64,000 nt of DNA from Cohnella pontilimi (GTDB taxonomy: Bacteria > Bacillota > Bacilli > Paenibacillales > Paenibacillaceae). The position numbers and the translations under genes are program-made. The stretch covers positions 310,001 to 374,000 of the forward strand of contig NZ_SUPK01000003.1 of NCBI RefSeq assembly GCF_005049045.1. The letters are read 5' to 3'. Under the pieces are notes generated by a model. The model was not told the DNA's origin, made no database searches, and saw only the letters and a list, made by a program, of their open reading frames with translations. Each line of letters begins with the position of its first letter. The stretch's first letter is position 1. Of the stretch, positions 26,729 to 34,141 are shown piece after piece.

Positions 26729-27044
26729 ATTGCGATTCTGCCTCTAGCCAGCTTTGGGACCAATTTTCAATATCCCTCAAAACGGGTTCGAAAGCTAATC
26801 CTTTATCGGTTAAGGAATATTCAATCCGAACAGGAGTTTCCGGATAAATTTCCCGTTTTACAATTCCTTCATTCTCCAAATCCTTTAGCCTCTCCGAAAG
26901 AACCTTGCCGCTTACTCCGATCGCAGCTTCAATATTACAAAACCGTTGAGGACCGGATAACAACTGATAAATAATCAGCCCAATCCATCTTTGGCTTATT
27001 AAACTCATGGCTTTATCAAACCTCGGACAAATCGATTTATCCAA
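26727..27044 (-). CDS. HxlR-family regulator (CatR/YodB-like)
   Basis: A 105-residue winged-helix repressor of the HxlR family (RFDKAMSLISQRWIGLIIYQLL, then RFCNIEAAIGVSGKVLSERLKDLE as recognition region; key residues around VSGKVLSERL). It has one cysteine, Cys6, at the position where Bacillus YodB and CatR carry the redox-sensing Cys that reacts with quinones and diamide. It is divergent from a CatDE-like operon and two palindromes lie between them, one at its own promoter. Likely represses catDE and itself until quinone stress. Confidence 0.87.
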   Translation of the reverse strand: MDKSICPRFDKAMSLISQRWIGLIIYQLLSGPQRFCNIEAAIGVSGKVLSERLKDLENEGIVKREIYPETPVRIEYSLTDKGLAFEPVLRDIENWSQSWLEAESQ

Positions 27045-27083
27045 TTAGAATCACTCCTTCCTTTTTCTATTATACCACCTTCG

Positions 27084-27104
27084 AAAAGTAATACCATTAC
27101 TTTT
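27084..27104. promoter_or_regulatory. HxlR-type operator, 9-bp arms
   Basis: AAAAGTAAT-ACC-ATTACTTTT is a perfect dyad. It lies just upstream of a minus-strand TATAAT (27074-27069), so binding would cover the regulator's own promoter, and about 15 bases upstream of the catD -35 box. Confidence 0.6.
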
Positions 27105-27118
27105 TACAATATACATAC

Positions 27119-27147
27119 TTGACGTAATTCAATTTCATTTATAAAAT
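27119..27147 (+). promoter_or_regulatory. Promoter of the catDE-like operon
   Basis: TTGACG (27119-27124), 17-bp spacer, TAAAAT (27142-27147). The TTAC-ATAAA-GTAA dyad at 27151-27163 overlaps the expected transcription start, a good place for repression. Confidence 0.65.
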
Positions 27148-27150
27148 AAC

Positions 27151-27163
27151 TTACATAAAGTAA
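27151..27163. promoter_or_regulatory. Second HxlR-type operator half-site pair
   Basis: TTACATAAAGTAA shares the TTAC/GTAA arms of the stronger site at 27084-27104 and sits at the predicted start of the catD transcript. Confidence 0.45.
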
Positions 27164-27243
27164 CTAACTGAAAAATTGAATCTCGTCATTCGATGATTCG
27201 GTTAGACAACAAGAATTCATCATAAAGAAGGAGTGCTTAGCAA

Positions 27244-27651
27244 ATGGTAAGAAAAGAAGCTGTCGGATTGACATTATTGAGGGTGTTTTTAGGTCTCACT
27301 TTCTTCATACACGGGTTTTCCAAATTCCAAGGCGGAATTGCGAATACCGTGGACTTTTTTGACAGTTTAGGTATATTTGGCTTTGCCGCTTACCTTGTCG
27401 CTTTGATTGAACTATTTGGCGGCATCGCGATGGTATTAGGGCTTGGAACAAGAGTTTTCGCCGGTTTATTCGCGATTATTATGGCTGTTGCAACGCTTAA
27501 GGTAAAACTTGCTGTCGGGTTCCTTGGCAATGGACAAATGGCTGGTTATGAGCTTGAGTTGGCTTTATTCGTAATTTCCATCTATCTTGCCTTGAAGAAC
27601 AAATCTTACTGGGCATTAGAAAATGTGCTTTTTCGCTCAAATATTTCTTAA
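27244..27651 (+). CDS. catD: DoxX family membrane protein (CatD-like)
   Basis: A 135-residue DoxX protein with four predicted membrane helices (about 8-25, 43-66, 70-88 and 105-122) and the family motif FLGLTFFIHGFSKFQGG. In B. subtilis catD (yfiD) forms an operon with catE and protects against catechol and quinones. The same order, length and HxlR control support this name here. The molecular role of DoxX proteins in this setting is not settled. AAGGAGTGC precedes the ATG. Confidence 0.85.
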   Translation: MVRKEAVGLTLLRVFLGLTFFIHGFSKFQGGIANTVDFFDSLGIFGFAAYLVALIELFGGIAMVLGLGTRVFAGLFAIIMAVATLKVKLAVGFLGNGQMAGYELELALFVISIYLALKNKSYWALENVLFRSNIS

Positions 27652-27665
27652 AAAGGGGAATTTTC

Positions 27666-28514
27666 ATGAATTTTCATCGTGAACCCAACACTTATGTCGG
27701 GCAAGTGAACCTTAAGGTTCAAAACTTAGAACGTTCTTTGAAGTTTTATCAAGAAGTTATCGGCTTTAAGGTCCTGGAACAAACAGAAAAGTCAGCTAAC
27801 CTTACGGCAGATGGAAAAACGGTTCTGTTATCCATCGAACAACCGGATCATGTTGTACCCATGCAGGGAAGAACGACGGGGCTGTACCATTTCGCCATTC
27901 TCCTTCCGACTCGTTCCGATTTGGCTCAGATTGTCGTTCATCTTGCTAATATGGGGCTGCGGTTGGGTTCTTCCGACCATTTGGTCAGCGAAGCTCTTTA
28001 CTTGTCCGATCCGGATGGAAATGGAATTGAAATTTATAGGGACCGAGATCCTTCGGAATGGAAATGGAAGAATGGCGACGTGCAAATGGCGGTTGACCCC
28101 CTGGATTTCAGGGATCTTCTTTCGGGGGTGAACCAGCAGACATGGAATGGGCTGCCGGCTGATACCGTGATGGGGCATATCCATTTGCATGTTTCGGAAT
28201 TAACCAAGACAGAAAATTTTTATATCAAGGGGCTTGGCTTCGAAGTTGTGAACCGATTTGGGCCTCAGGCGCTTTTCATTTCGACTGGAAAATACCATCA
28301 CCACATTGGATTGAATACGTGGAACGGTGTAGGGGCACCCCAACCGTCGGAAAACAGTGTCGGTCTTAAATCGTTTACCTTAATTTATCCCAATGGTCCG
28401 GCAAGAGATCGCGCTGTAGCCAATTTGCAAAGTATGGGTGCATCCGTCACAGAAGAAAATGGTGCATTTATGACAAGTGATCCATCCGGTAATCGAATCC
28501 TCTTGCTGGTTTAA
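27666..28514 (+). CDS. catE: Catechol-2,3-dioxygenase-like VOC protein (CatE-like)
   Basis: A 282-residue protein with two vicinal-oxygen-chelate modules (about 10-125 and 165-282). Length and context match Bacillus CatE, an extradiol ring-cleavage enzyme. In the C-terminal module, metal-binding candidates are His in MGHIHLHV and His in HHHIGLNTW; the usual third ligand, Glu after DPSGNxI, is Leu here (NRILLLV), while the N-terminal module has GIEIY. I therefore rate catalytic activity as likely but not proven. It follows catD by 14 bases. Confidence 0.82.
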   Translation: MNFHREPNTYVGQVNLKVQNLERSLKFYQEVIGFKVLEQTEKSANLTADGKTVLLSIEQPDHVVPMQGRTTGLYHFAILLPTRSDLAQIVVHLANMGLRLGSSDHLVSEALYLSDPDGNGIEIYRDRDPSEWKWKNGDVQMAVDPLDFRDLLSGVNQQTWNGLPADTVMGHIHLHVSELTKTENFYIKGLGFEVVNRFGPQALFISTGKYHHHIGLNTWNGVGAPQPSENSVGLKSFTLIYPNGPARDRAVANLQSMGASVTEENGAFMTSDPSGNRILLLV

Positions 28515-28547
28515 CCGGAGGGTCGTTATGGAGCGGGGGTACGACTT

Positions 28548-29600
28548 ATGAATTCTGGAATAGAAATTGGTCTTTACACGCTTGCAGATCTAGGACCTGA
28601 TCCTCATACCGGACAAACGATAAGTGCAAAGCAAAGGGTTAAAGAAATCGTTGAAGCCGCAAAACTTGCGGATGAAGCTGGACTGGATGTTTTTGGAGTT
28701 GGCGAACATCATCGGTTAGACTACGCCGTGTCAGCTCCTCCGGTTATTTTGGCGGCAATTGCCCAGGTCACCGAGCGAATCAAGCTGACAAGTACAACAA
28801 CCGTGCTCAGTACAGTCGATCCCGTTCGATTGTTCGAAGACTTTGCCACGTTGGATTTGATCTCGGAAGGACGTGCGGAAATTATCGCCGGACGAGGGGC
28901 ATTCGTGGAATCTTTTCCTCTTTTCGGTTATGACTTAAACGATTATGACGCTTTATTTTCTGAACATCTGAATTTATTTTTAAAACTTAACCAAAATAAA
29001 AAAATCACATGGGACGGTCACTTTCGACCATCACTAAGAAATGCTGAAATTGCGCCCCGGCCTGTGCAAAGAGAGATACCCATTTGGGTCGGTGTGGGGG
29101 GAACATTAGAGAGCGCAGCGCGCGCTGGAAGTTTAGGTGTGGGCATGGCAATCGCGATGCTCGGCGGTGATCCGCTGCGGTTTATGCCTTTGGTTGAAGC
29201 ATACAGACAATCGGGCCTAAAAGCTGGTCATAAGCCTGAAAACTTGAAAGTAGGCGTGACAGGTCATGGCTACATTGCAAAGACTACACAGCAAGCAAAG
29301 GACGAATTTTATCCCTACTATTCAAATTATTGGTCTTATGTGAACCGTCAACGCGGGATGTCGAGTTATAAAATAACACGCGCTGATTTTGAACATATGA
29401 CAGATCCGGGTACAGCCTTATTCGTAGGCAGCCCGCAGCAGATCGTGGAGAAGATCCTTCATCAACACGAAATTTTTGGTCATAAGCGCTTTATTGCTCA
29501 GATCGATATCGGCGGATTGCCCTTTCGTAAGGTAGCTGAAGGAATTGAATTGTTAGCGGCCGAGGTCGCTCCTATTGTTCGGAAAGAAACAAGTAAATAA
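28548..29600 (+). CDS. Luciferase-like monooxygenase family protein
   Basis: A 350-residue LLM-class flavin-dependent protein with the TIM-barrel start IGLYTLADLG, the substrate-side GVGEHHRLDYA (about 49-59) and IPIWVGVGGT. Such enzymes use reduced FMN delivered by a partner reductase; a reductase-like gene follows directly. It extends the catDE-like operon, probably for oxidation or detoxification of an aromatic or quinone compound (inference from context). The exact substrate is not evident. Confidence 0.85.
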   Translation: MNSGIEIGLYTLADLGPDPHTGQTISAKQRVKEIVEAAKLADEAGLDVFGVGEHHRLDYAVSAPPVILAAIAQVTERIKLTSTTTVLSTVDPVRLFEDFATLDLISEGRAEIIAGRGAFVESFPLFGYDLNDYDALFSEHLNLFLKLNQNKKITWDGHFRPSLRNAEIAPRPVQREIPIWVGVGGTLESAARAGSLGVGMAIAMLGGDPLRFMPLVEAYRQSGLKAGHKPENLKVGVTGHGYIAKTTQQAKDEFYPYYSNYWSYVNRQRGMSSYKITRADFEHMTDPGTALFVGSPQQIVEKILHQHEIFGHKRFIAQIDIGGLPFRKVAEGIELLAAEVAPIVRKETSK

Positions 29601-29672
29601 ATTGTACAGGTGGTGCGCGACATGGGATTTTTGGACAAACTATTCGGCAATACATCCAAGGAGGATACAACA

Positions 29673-30215
29673 ATGGAAAAGCTAAACATTGGCATTATTT
29701 TAGGAAGCACTCGCGAAGGACGTGTGAGCCCGCAGGTTGGAGAGTGGGTTAAGGGAATCGCTGACAAACGCGGGGATGCAAATTATGAAATTGTAGATAT
29801 TGCGGATTATCAATTGCCATTCTTGGGAACAACCGATGGGACTGAGCCGGGTATTGCGGCTTGGAATCAAAAACTTGCCAACTTGGATGGGTTTGTGTTC
29901 ATCGTTCAAGAGTATAACCACAGTATTACGGGAGCATTGAAGAATGCTTTGGATTTCGCGCGAGAAGTATGGAACAACAAGGCAGCAGGAATCGTAAGCT
30001 ACGGTTCAACAGGCGGTGCTCGTGCGGCGGAACATTTGCGCGGCATTATGGGTGAATTAATGATTGCGGACGTTCGTGTACACCCGACTTTGTCCTTATT
30101 TACAGACTTTGAAAATGGTACAGTGTTCAAACCGCAGGAATTACATCTAAATAACGTGAACGCAATGTTCGATCAAGTGATCGCGTGGAGCGGCGCATTA
30201 AAAACATTGAGATAA
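29673..30215 (+). CDS. NADPH-dependent FMN reductase family protein
   Basis: A flavodoxin-fold protein of 180 residues from the chosen ATG. FMN-binding motifs are GSTREGRVSPQVGEW, EYNHSITGALKNALD and SYGSTGGARAAEHL; it could reduce FMN for the preceding luciferase-like enzyme or reduce quinones directly, like azoreductase and YhdA relatives. The ATG at 29673 has a strong AAGGAGG and gives the family length; an earlier in-frame ATG at 29622 with a weaker AGGTGG would add MGFLDKLFG and eight more residues. Last gene of the operon; a terminator follows. Confidence 0.85.
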   Translation: MEKLNIGIILGSTREGRVSPQVGEWVKGIADKRGDANYEIVDIADYQLPFLGTTDGTEPGIAAWNQKLANLDGFVFIVQEYNHSITGALKNALDFAREVWNNKAAGIVSYGSTGGARAAEHLRGIMGELMIADVRVHPTLSLFTDFENGTVFKPQELHLNNVNAMFDQVIAWSGALKTLR

Positions 30216-30222
30216 GAAAACT

Positions 30223-30258
30223 AACACCGACCTTTCTATTCAGAAAAGTCGGTGTTTT
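30223..30258 (+). terminator. Terminator of the catDE-like operon
   Basis: AACACCGAC (30223-30231) pairs with GTCGGTGTT (30248-30256), a 9-bp perfect stem followed by TTAAAT. Confidence 0.7.
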
Positions 30259-30270
30259 AAATATCAAAGC

Positions 30271-30771
30271 TTATATCACGTCCGTAAGCTGCATTCTGCT
30301 GTGATTGTCGAGCGCTTTCCAATCCGGTATTTCGCACCTGCGGCCGTTCATATCCGTTAAAATGATGCGTCCTCCGCCCGGAAACTGCATATGCTCGTGA
30401 AGGTTGCGCATGGCGAGGCGAGTCGGTCCGAGAGTCGTTTGCAATTCCCACAGCCACAGGTCGTTTTTCTGCTTGACGCTGTCCACCCGCGTCACCCGTG
30501 GCAGGAAATAGCGGAACTGCAGCTCTCTTTCGATTTCGCTTGCGCTTTCCGTATCCAACTGCGAGATGTCCCGGATGATCCCGATCTCCTCGTTCTTCGG
30601 ATTGCGGATGGAGATGAACCGGTTAGGATATAGAAACGGGAACGTCCGGAAGACGACCAGCTCCTCAAACGTTTTCCCGTCGATAACACCTTGGAACACC
30701 CCGCCCGGTCCCCGGCTGAAGAATAGGCTGTCGGGCTCGATAATCCGGATATCGTAAGGATCGTTCATCAA
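30271..30771 (-). CDS. DUF1854 family protein
   Basis: A 166-residue protein of the DUF1854 family (IRIIEPDSLFFSR near the start, YPNRFISIRNPKNEEIGIIRD and LPRVTRVDSVKQKNDLWLWE in the middle). Its start overlaps the stop of the ABC transporter gene by four bases (ATGA), a strong sign of coupling. Elsewhere DUF1854 genes are known beside ABC transporters and cyanophycin genes; no cyanophycin synthetase is in this window. Function unknown; likely an accessory subunit of the transporter. Confidence 0.85.
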   Translation of the reverse strand: MMNDPYDIRIIEPDSLFFSRGPGGVFQGVIDGKTFEELVVFRTFPFLYPNRFISIRNPKNEEIGIIRDISQLDTESASEIERELQFRYFLPRVTRVDSVKQKNDLWLWELQTTLGPTRLAMRNLHEHMQFPGGGRIILTDMNGRRCEIPDWKALDNHSRMQLTDVI

Positions 30772-32960
30772 CCTTCCACCCCCCGGATCTTGGACAGTTC
30801 GGTTTGTGCGTCGACCAGCTTACGATAATAGCCGCCTTCAAGGTCCAGCAGCTCTTCGTGCGTTCCGACCTCCACGATTTTCCCCTTATCCAGTACGACG
30901 AGCCGGTCCGCATTGCGGAGCGTGGAGAGCCTGTGGGCAATCGCGAAAGTGGTACGACCTTTCACGAGCCGCGAAATTGCCTCTTGAATTTGGCGTTCCG
31001 TTTCCGTATCCACGGAAGCGGTCGCTTCATCCAAAATTAAGATACGGGGATCGTGGATAATGGCCCTCGCAATGGCGACCCGCTGTTTCTCTCCGCCGGA
31101 CAGCCGGTGTCCCCGTTCTCCGACCCGGGTATCGTAGCCGTCCGGCAGCTGCACGATGAAATCATGCGCATTGGCGATTTTGGCCGCCCGCATGATTTCC
31201 TCCGGCGTGGCGTCCGGCTTGGAATAGGCGATATTTTCGGCGATCGTGCCGTCAAACAAAAAGGTTTCCTGCAGCACCACGCCGATTTGCTTGCGAAGGT
31301 CGGTTTGGCTAATGCCGCGCAGGTCCGTTCCGTCGATCGTAATTCGGCCCTCATCCGTATCGTAAAAGCGGCAAATCAAATTGATGAACGTGGACTTACC
31401 CGCTCCGGAATGCCCGACCAACCCGATCATTTCACCGGCCTGAACTTGCAGGTTAATGCCTTTTAGCACGGGATGATGTTTTTCATAGCCGTAAGTCACG
31501 TTGTCGAACACAACGTGACCCTGGATCACCCCGATTGGCGCCGGGTCGATCGCTTCGGGCACATCGGATGGGGTATCCATAATTTCAAATACCCGGTCCG
31601 CCGCCGAAATCGCGTGACTCGCCCAGTTGATCATTTGGCTGACCCATTGAAGCGGCCCGAACAGCATCGTCAGGTAGGCGATCAAGGCCATCAGCGTACC
31701 GAGCTGCAGCTGATTCCCGATCACCTGGGAGCCGCCGTTATACCAAATGAGCAGCGTCCCGATCCCGGCAATGAACGCGAACAGTGGGAACATGAGCTGC
31801 CACAAACCCTCAATACGGATATTGTGGCGCACCAGCTCACGGTTGGCATCGGAATAACGGGATATTTCCGTCTTCTCTTGGCCGAAAGCTTTCACCACAC
31901 GAATCCCCTGCAGCGAATCGCCGACCAGCACATTTAAGCGGAAAATGGATCTCCATTGCTGGTACCACCGCCGGCCGATTTTCGGCCATATTTTCAGGGA
32001 AGTGAGCACCATCACGGGCATCGGAAGAAGCGCGAATAAGGTCAGCTTCCAATCGAGTCCGAACATGATGGCGAATATAGCGACGATCCGAAGCGACTCG
32101 CCGGCCACCCAGATGATTCCGTCCGTCATGAATTGCCGCATCGCCTCGGAATCGCTGTTCACCCGTCCGATGAACTGGGAAGTCTGTCTGCGGTCGAAAA
32201 ACGCGAGAGAAAGCCGCATCAGCGATTTATAGATGTCATCCCGCAAATCCCCCATCAGCTTGGAGCCGACCCAAACTCCGATCAAGCCGCGGACCGTTTG
32301 CATCGCAGCCATGAGGAGCATTGTGGCGCCGAGTCCGAGTACAACCCAGAGCAGCGCGGAACCTGCGGTTTTCGGCTGCAGCACGTCATCGATCATGACT
32401 TTCGTCAAAAATGGCGGAACGAGCTCCACCACGGTTGTACAAAGCAGCAACACCGCGGCGAGTATCATTCGGCTCTTGTATGGTTTGGCATACCGCAGCA
32501 TGCGCGCCATGACTTTACCTTTGCTTTTGCAGATCGCGCATACTTGCGTGCCTTCCATCAGAGGATTGCCGCAGGTCGGGCAGTAACGCGGAACCTCTTT
32601 TTCCGATAGCGCCGGTCGTTCTTCATTTTTGGACATGGCGGTCAACAGTTTGGCCGCATAGCCGAACACGGAAGATAAAGCTGCCGTATATCTGGCAATC
32701 ACGACCGGCCCGTTCAGCGTGTCCGCCACAAGCGTGCCGCCTCCGACTCCTCCTGCCGCCCGCGCTTCCTTCCATTCTCCGGCGGCAATGTTCAAACAGG
32801 AAGAACCGTCAGCACGCCAAGTGGAGACTTCCCGCTCCGTCACCGTGACCCATAACTCTCCAAAATGCCCATCCAGCTGCAAATCCGTTTTCGTGCTGAA
32901 AATCGGTTCCCCGGACAGCTTCGATCGAATCGCTTCCGGGAGATTCGTCTGAATCGACAT
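30768..32960 (-). CDS. ABC transporter, fused permease and ATPase, with N-terminal zinc ribbon
   Basis: A 730-residue half-transporter. Residues 1-140 are a soluble domain with a CPTCGNPL...CAIC zinc ribbon just before the membrane domain. Residues about 160-450 are six membrane helices; the C-terminal ATPase has Walker A GHSGAGKST, signature LSGGEKQRVAIARA and Walker B ILILDEATASVD. Such proteins act as dimeric exporters. With DUF1854 it matches a pair seen near cyanophycin genes in other bacteria. The ATG at 32960 has GGAGGAG; earlier in-frame starts lack a site. The operon is preceded by a leader-peptide attenuator, as for several antibiotic-responsive ABC genes. Confidence 0.9.
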   Translation of the reverse strand: MSIQTNLPEAIRSKLSGEPIFSTKTDLQLDGHFGELWVTVTEREVSTWRADGSSCLNIAAGEWKEARAAGGVGGGTLVADTLNGPVVIARYTAALSSVFGYAAKLLTAMSKNEERPALSEKEVPRYCPTCGNPLMEGTQVCAICKSKGKVMARMLRYAKPYKSRMILAAVLLLCTTVVELVPPFLTKVMIDDVLQPKTAGSALLWVVLGLGATMLLMAAMQTVRGLIGVWVGSKLMGDLRDDIYKSLMRLSLAFFDRRQTSQFIGRVNSDSEAMRQFMTDGIIWVAGESLRIVAIFAIMFGLDWKLTLFALLPMPVMVLTSLKIWPKIGRRWYQQWRSIFRLNVLVGDSLQGIRVVKAFGQEKTEISRYSDANRELVRHNIRIEGLWQLMFPLFAFIAGIGTLLIWYNGGSQVIGNQLQLGTLMALIAYLTMLFGPLQWVSQMINWASHAISAADRVFEIMDTPSDVPEAIDPAPIGVIQGHVVFDNVTYGYEKHHPVLKGINLQVQAGEMIGLVGHSGAGKSTFINLICRFYDTDEGRITIDGTDLRGISQTDLRKQIGVVLQETFLFDGTIAENIAYSKPDATPEEIMRAAKIANAHDFIVQLPDGYDTRVGERGHRLSGGEKQRVAIARAIIHDPRILILDEATASVDTETERQIQEAISRLVKGRTTFAIAHRLSTLRNADRLVVLDKGKIVEVGTHEELLDLEGGYYRKLVDAQTELSKIRGVEG

Positions 32961-32986
32961 GTTCTCCTCCATCTGAGCTCGGCATT

Positions 32987-33253
32987 TCAGCGGGTTTTCA
33001 CGATGATTTTGCGGATGCTTTCGCCGGACAAATGATATTTGCGTTCCAATTCCGAGATGCTCCATCCATCTTTATAGAACCGGTAGATCTCTTGATTGCG
33101 TTCAGCCAGCAGCTTCCGGGTTCCGCTGACTTCTCCCCAACTGGCGCGTTTTTCGCTCGGTTTAGGGATGTAGACCAGTTCGCCCGGCATATATTTTTGA
33201 AGCTCTTTTAACAAACTAGGGGGAAGCACATCTCTCCCGTTTTTGTAGATCAC
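32987..33253 (-). CDS. CD3324 family helix-turn-helix protein
   Basis: An 88-residue protein starting with GTG (GAGGAGG nine bases upstream). It has LPPSLLKELQKYMPGELVYIPK-type N-terminal residues (key LLKELQKY and YIPK) and a C-terminal helix-turn-helix (GWSISELERKYHLSGESIRKII). This matches a small Firmicute family, often annotated CD3324, related to Mor-type activators. Probably a DNA-binding regulator of the operon it heads (inference). It follows a strong attenuator and overlaps a small upstream ORF. Confidence 0.8.
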   Translation of the reverse strand: MIYKNGRDVLPPSLLKELQKYMPGELVYIPKPSEKRASWGEVSGTRKLLAERNQEIYRFYKDGWSISELERKYHLSGESIRKIIVKTR

Positions 33254-33317
33254 GCTTAACGTCCTCCTCGTACATATTACGAATTGAAAATGATGCTTCA
33301 GATTGGTTTAAAACCAT
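33216..33317 (-). CDS. Possible 33-residue upstream ORF overlapping the CD3324-type gene
   Basis: The ATG at 33317 has a perfect AAGGAGG nine bases upstream. The ORF (MVLNQSEASF...) runs past the start of the CD3324-type gene in another frame and stops inside it. Two good ribosome sites so close together suggest the small ORF is translated and influences the downstream start. No family recognised; it may only be a coupling device. Confidence 0.35.
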   Translation of the reverse strand: MVLNQSEASFSIRNMYEEDVKRDLQKRERCASP

Positions 33318-33357
33318 GTTTTTCGTCCTCCTTATCGTTATTTTGGAAATAAAAAAA

Positions 33358-33411
33358 CACGAATGCGGATTCGTGCCTCCAAGAAACCTATTCGCTTGGA
33401 AGTATCCGGGT
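33358..33411 (-). promoter_or_regulatory. Transcription attenuator ahead of the CD3324-ABC-DUF1854 operon
   Basis: On the minus strand, after a ten-codon leader ORF, come an arm ACCCGG (pairs with CGGGT inside the leader ORF), a hairpin CTTCCAAG/CTTGGAGG (33402-33376) and then a terminator stem CACGAAT-CCGC-ATTCGTG (33375-33358) followed by seven T. CGAAT in the middle hairpin loop could pair with ATTCG of the terminator, giving an alternative antiterminator. Ribosome-dependent attenuation is inferred. Confidence 0.6.
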
Positions 33412-33426
33412 ATAAGGGATATTCAG

Positions 33427-33459
33427 TTAAGTTTCCATCACCCGAGCCGCACTGAACAT
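33427..33459 (-). CDS. Leader peptide of ten residues
   Basis: MFSAARVMET followed by TAA; AAAGGGGTG lies seven bases before the ATG. It is positioned between a promoter and a terminator hairpin, where ribosome stalling or speed could decide readthrough, as in leader peptides of antibiotic-responsive ABC genes. Confidence 0.5.
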   Translation of the reverse strand: MFSAARVMET

Positions 33460-33500
33460 GTCAAACACCCCTTTCCCCTAGATTGAATAGTCACTTCTTG

Positions 33501-33530
33501 AGTATACGCGATACCCATTTCGCGTTACAA
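33501..33530 (-). promoter_or_regulatory. Promoter of the attenuated ABC operon
   Basis: On the minus strand TTGTAA (33530-33525), 18-bp spacer, TATACT (33506-33501). The spacer is bounded by CGCG at both ends (CGCG...CGCG), a possible small operator dyad. Start of transcription would be about 35 bases before the leader peptide ATG. Confidence 0.55.
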
Positions 33531-33552
33531 GAATTATTTACCAAATTTACTG

Positions 33553-33614
33553 AAAAAGAGGAGGCCTTGCGGCCCCCTCCCCTTTATGGTGATCTCCGTT
33601 AGACGGAGATCACC
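33553..33614 (-). terminator. Double-hairpin terminator of the pterin/partner-switch operon
   Basis: GGTGATCTCCG/CGGAGATCACC (33588-33614) is a perfect 11-bp stem; a second GC-rich hairpin (GGCC-TTGC-GGCC core) ends in TTTTTC on the minus strand. They lie about 190 bases downstream of the last STAS gene. The bases between 33627 and 33799 show no ORF or other signal. Confidence 0.7.
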
Positions 33615-33799
33615 TCATGGTTGTAGATCACTTCGATCACACTCCTTTCCTCTTCATTCGTCGGGCCCGACATCTACATTTTACGTCCCGCGGGTAGGGG
33701 GAGAAAAGCGAAAGAACCGCTATAAATGATCTTTACCCAAAACCATGTTGTCACATCGATACTTGGCAGATGAAATGCAATCTGTTCACTGCTGCGCGG

Positions 33800-34126
33800 T
33801 CAACTGTGCTCAAACTCCGGCAACACGTCCGCCCCCATGATGTCGGGAAGCTGAAGCATCTCGAATACGATCCTGACCTCGTCGCTGACATGAAAGATCC
33901 GAACCCGGATCCCGCGTTCCCTTAAATGGTGAATCAGCGTGATCAATAAACCAATTCCCGACGAATCGACGAACTGCACCTTGGAAAAGTCAATCTTGAT
34001 GTTGCTGCAGTCGTATAACTTAGGGGCAATCTCTTCTTCCATCAGCTCAGTCGCGTCAATGTCCAAGTCCCCTTCAAAGGAGATCACGGTTGTCGCTTCC
34101 TCATCTATAAGCTCATATTTAAACAT
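33800..34126 (-). CDS. STAS domain anti-sigma factor antagonist
   Basis: A 108-residue SpoIIAA/RsbV-type protein with the phosphorylation-site motif FVDSSGIG (about 52-59). In partner switching such proteins are phosphorylated by an RsbW-type kinase and reactivated by a PP2C phosphatase; both partners are encoded in the same operon. It is the last gene of the twelve-gene unit, 15 bases after the FapA-like gene. The controlled target is unknown, because no cognate sigma factor is in the operon. Confidence 0.9.
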   Translation of the reverse strand: MFKYELIDEEATTVISFEGDLDIDATELMEEEIAPKLYDCSNIKIDFSKVQFVDSSGIGLLITLIHHLRERGIRVRIFHVSDEVRIVFEMLQLPDIMGADVLPEFEHS

Positions 34127-34141
34127 TAGACAAGCATCCTT

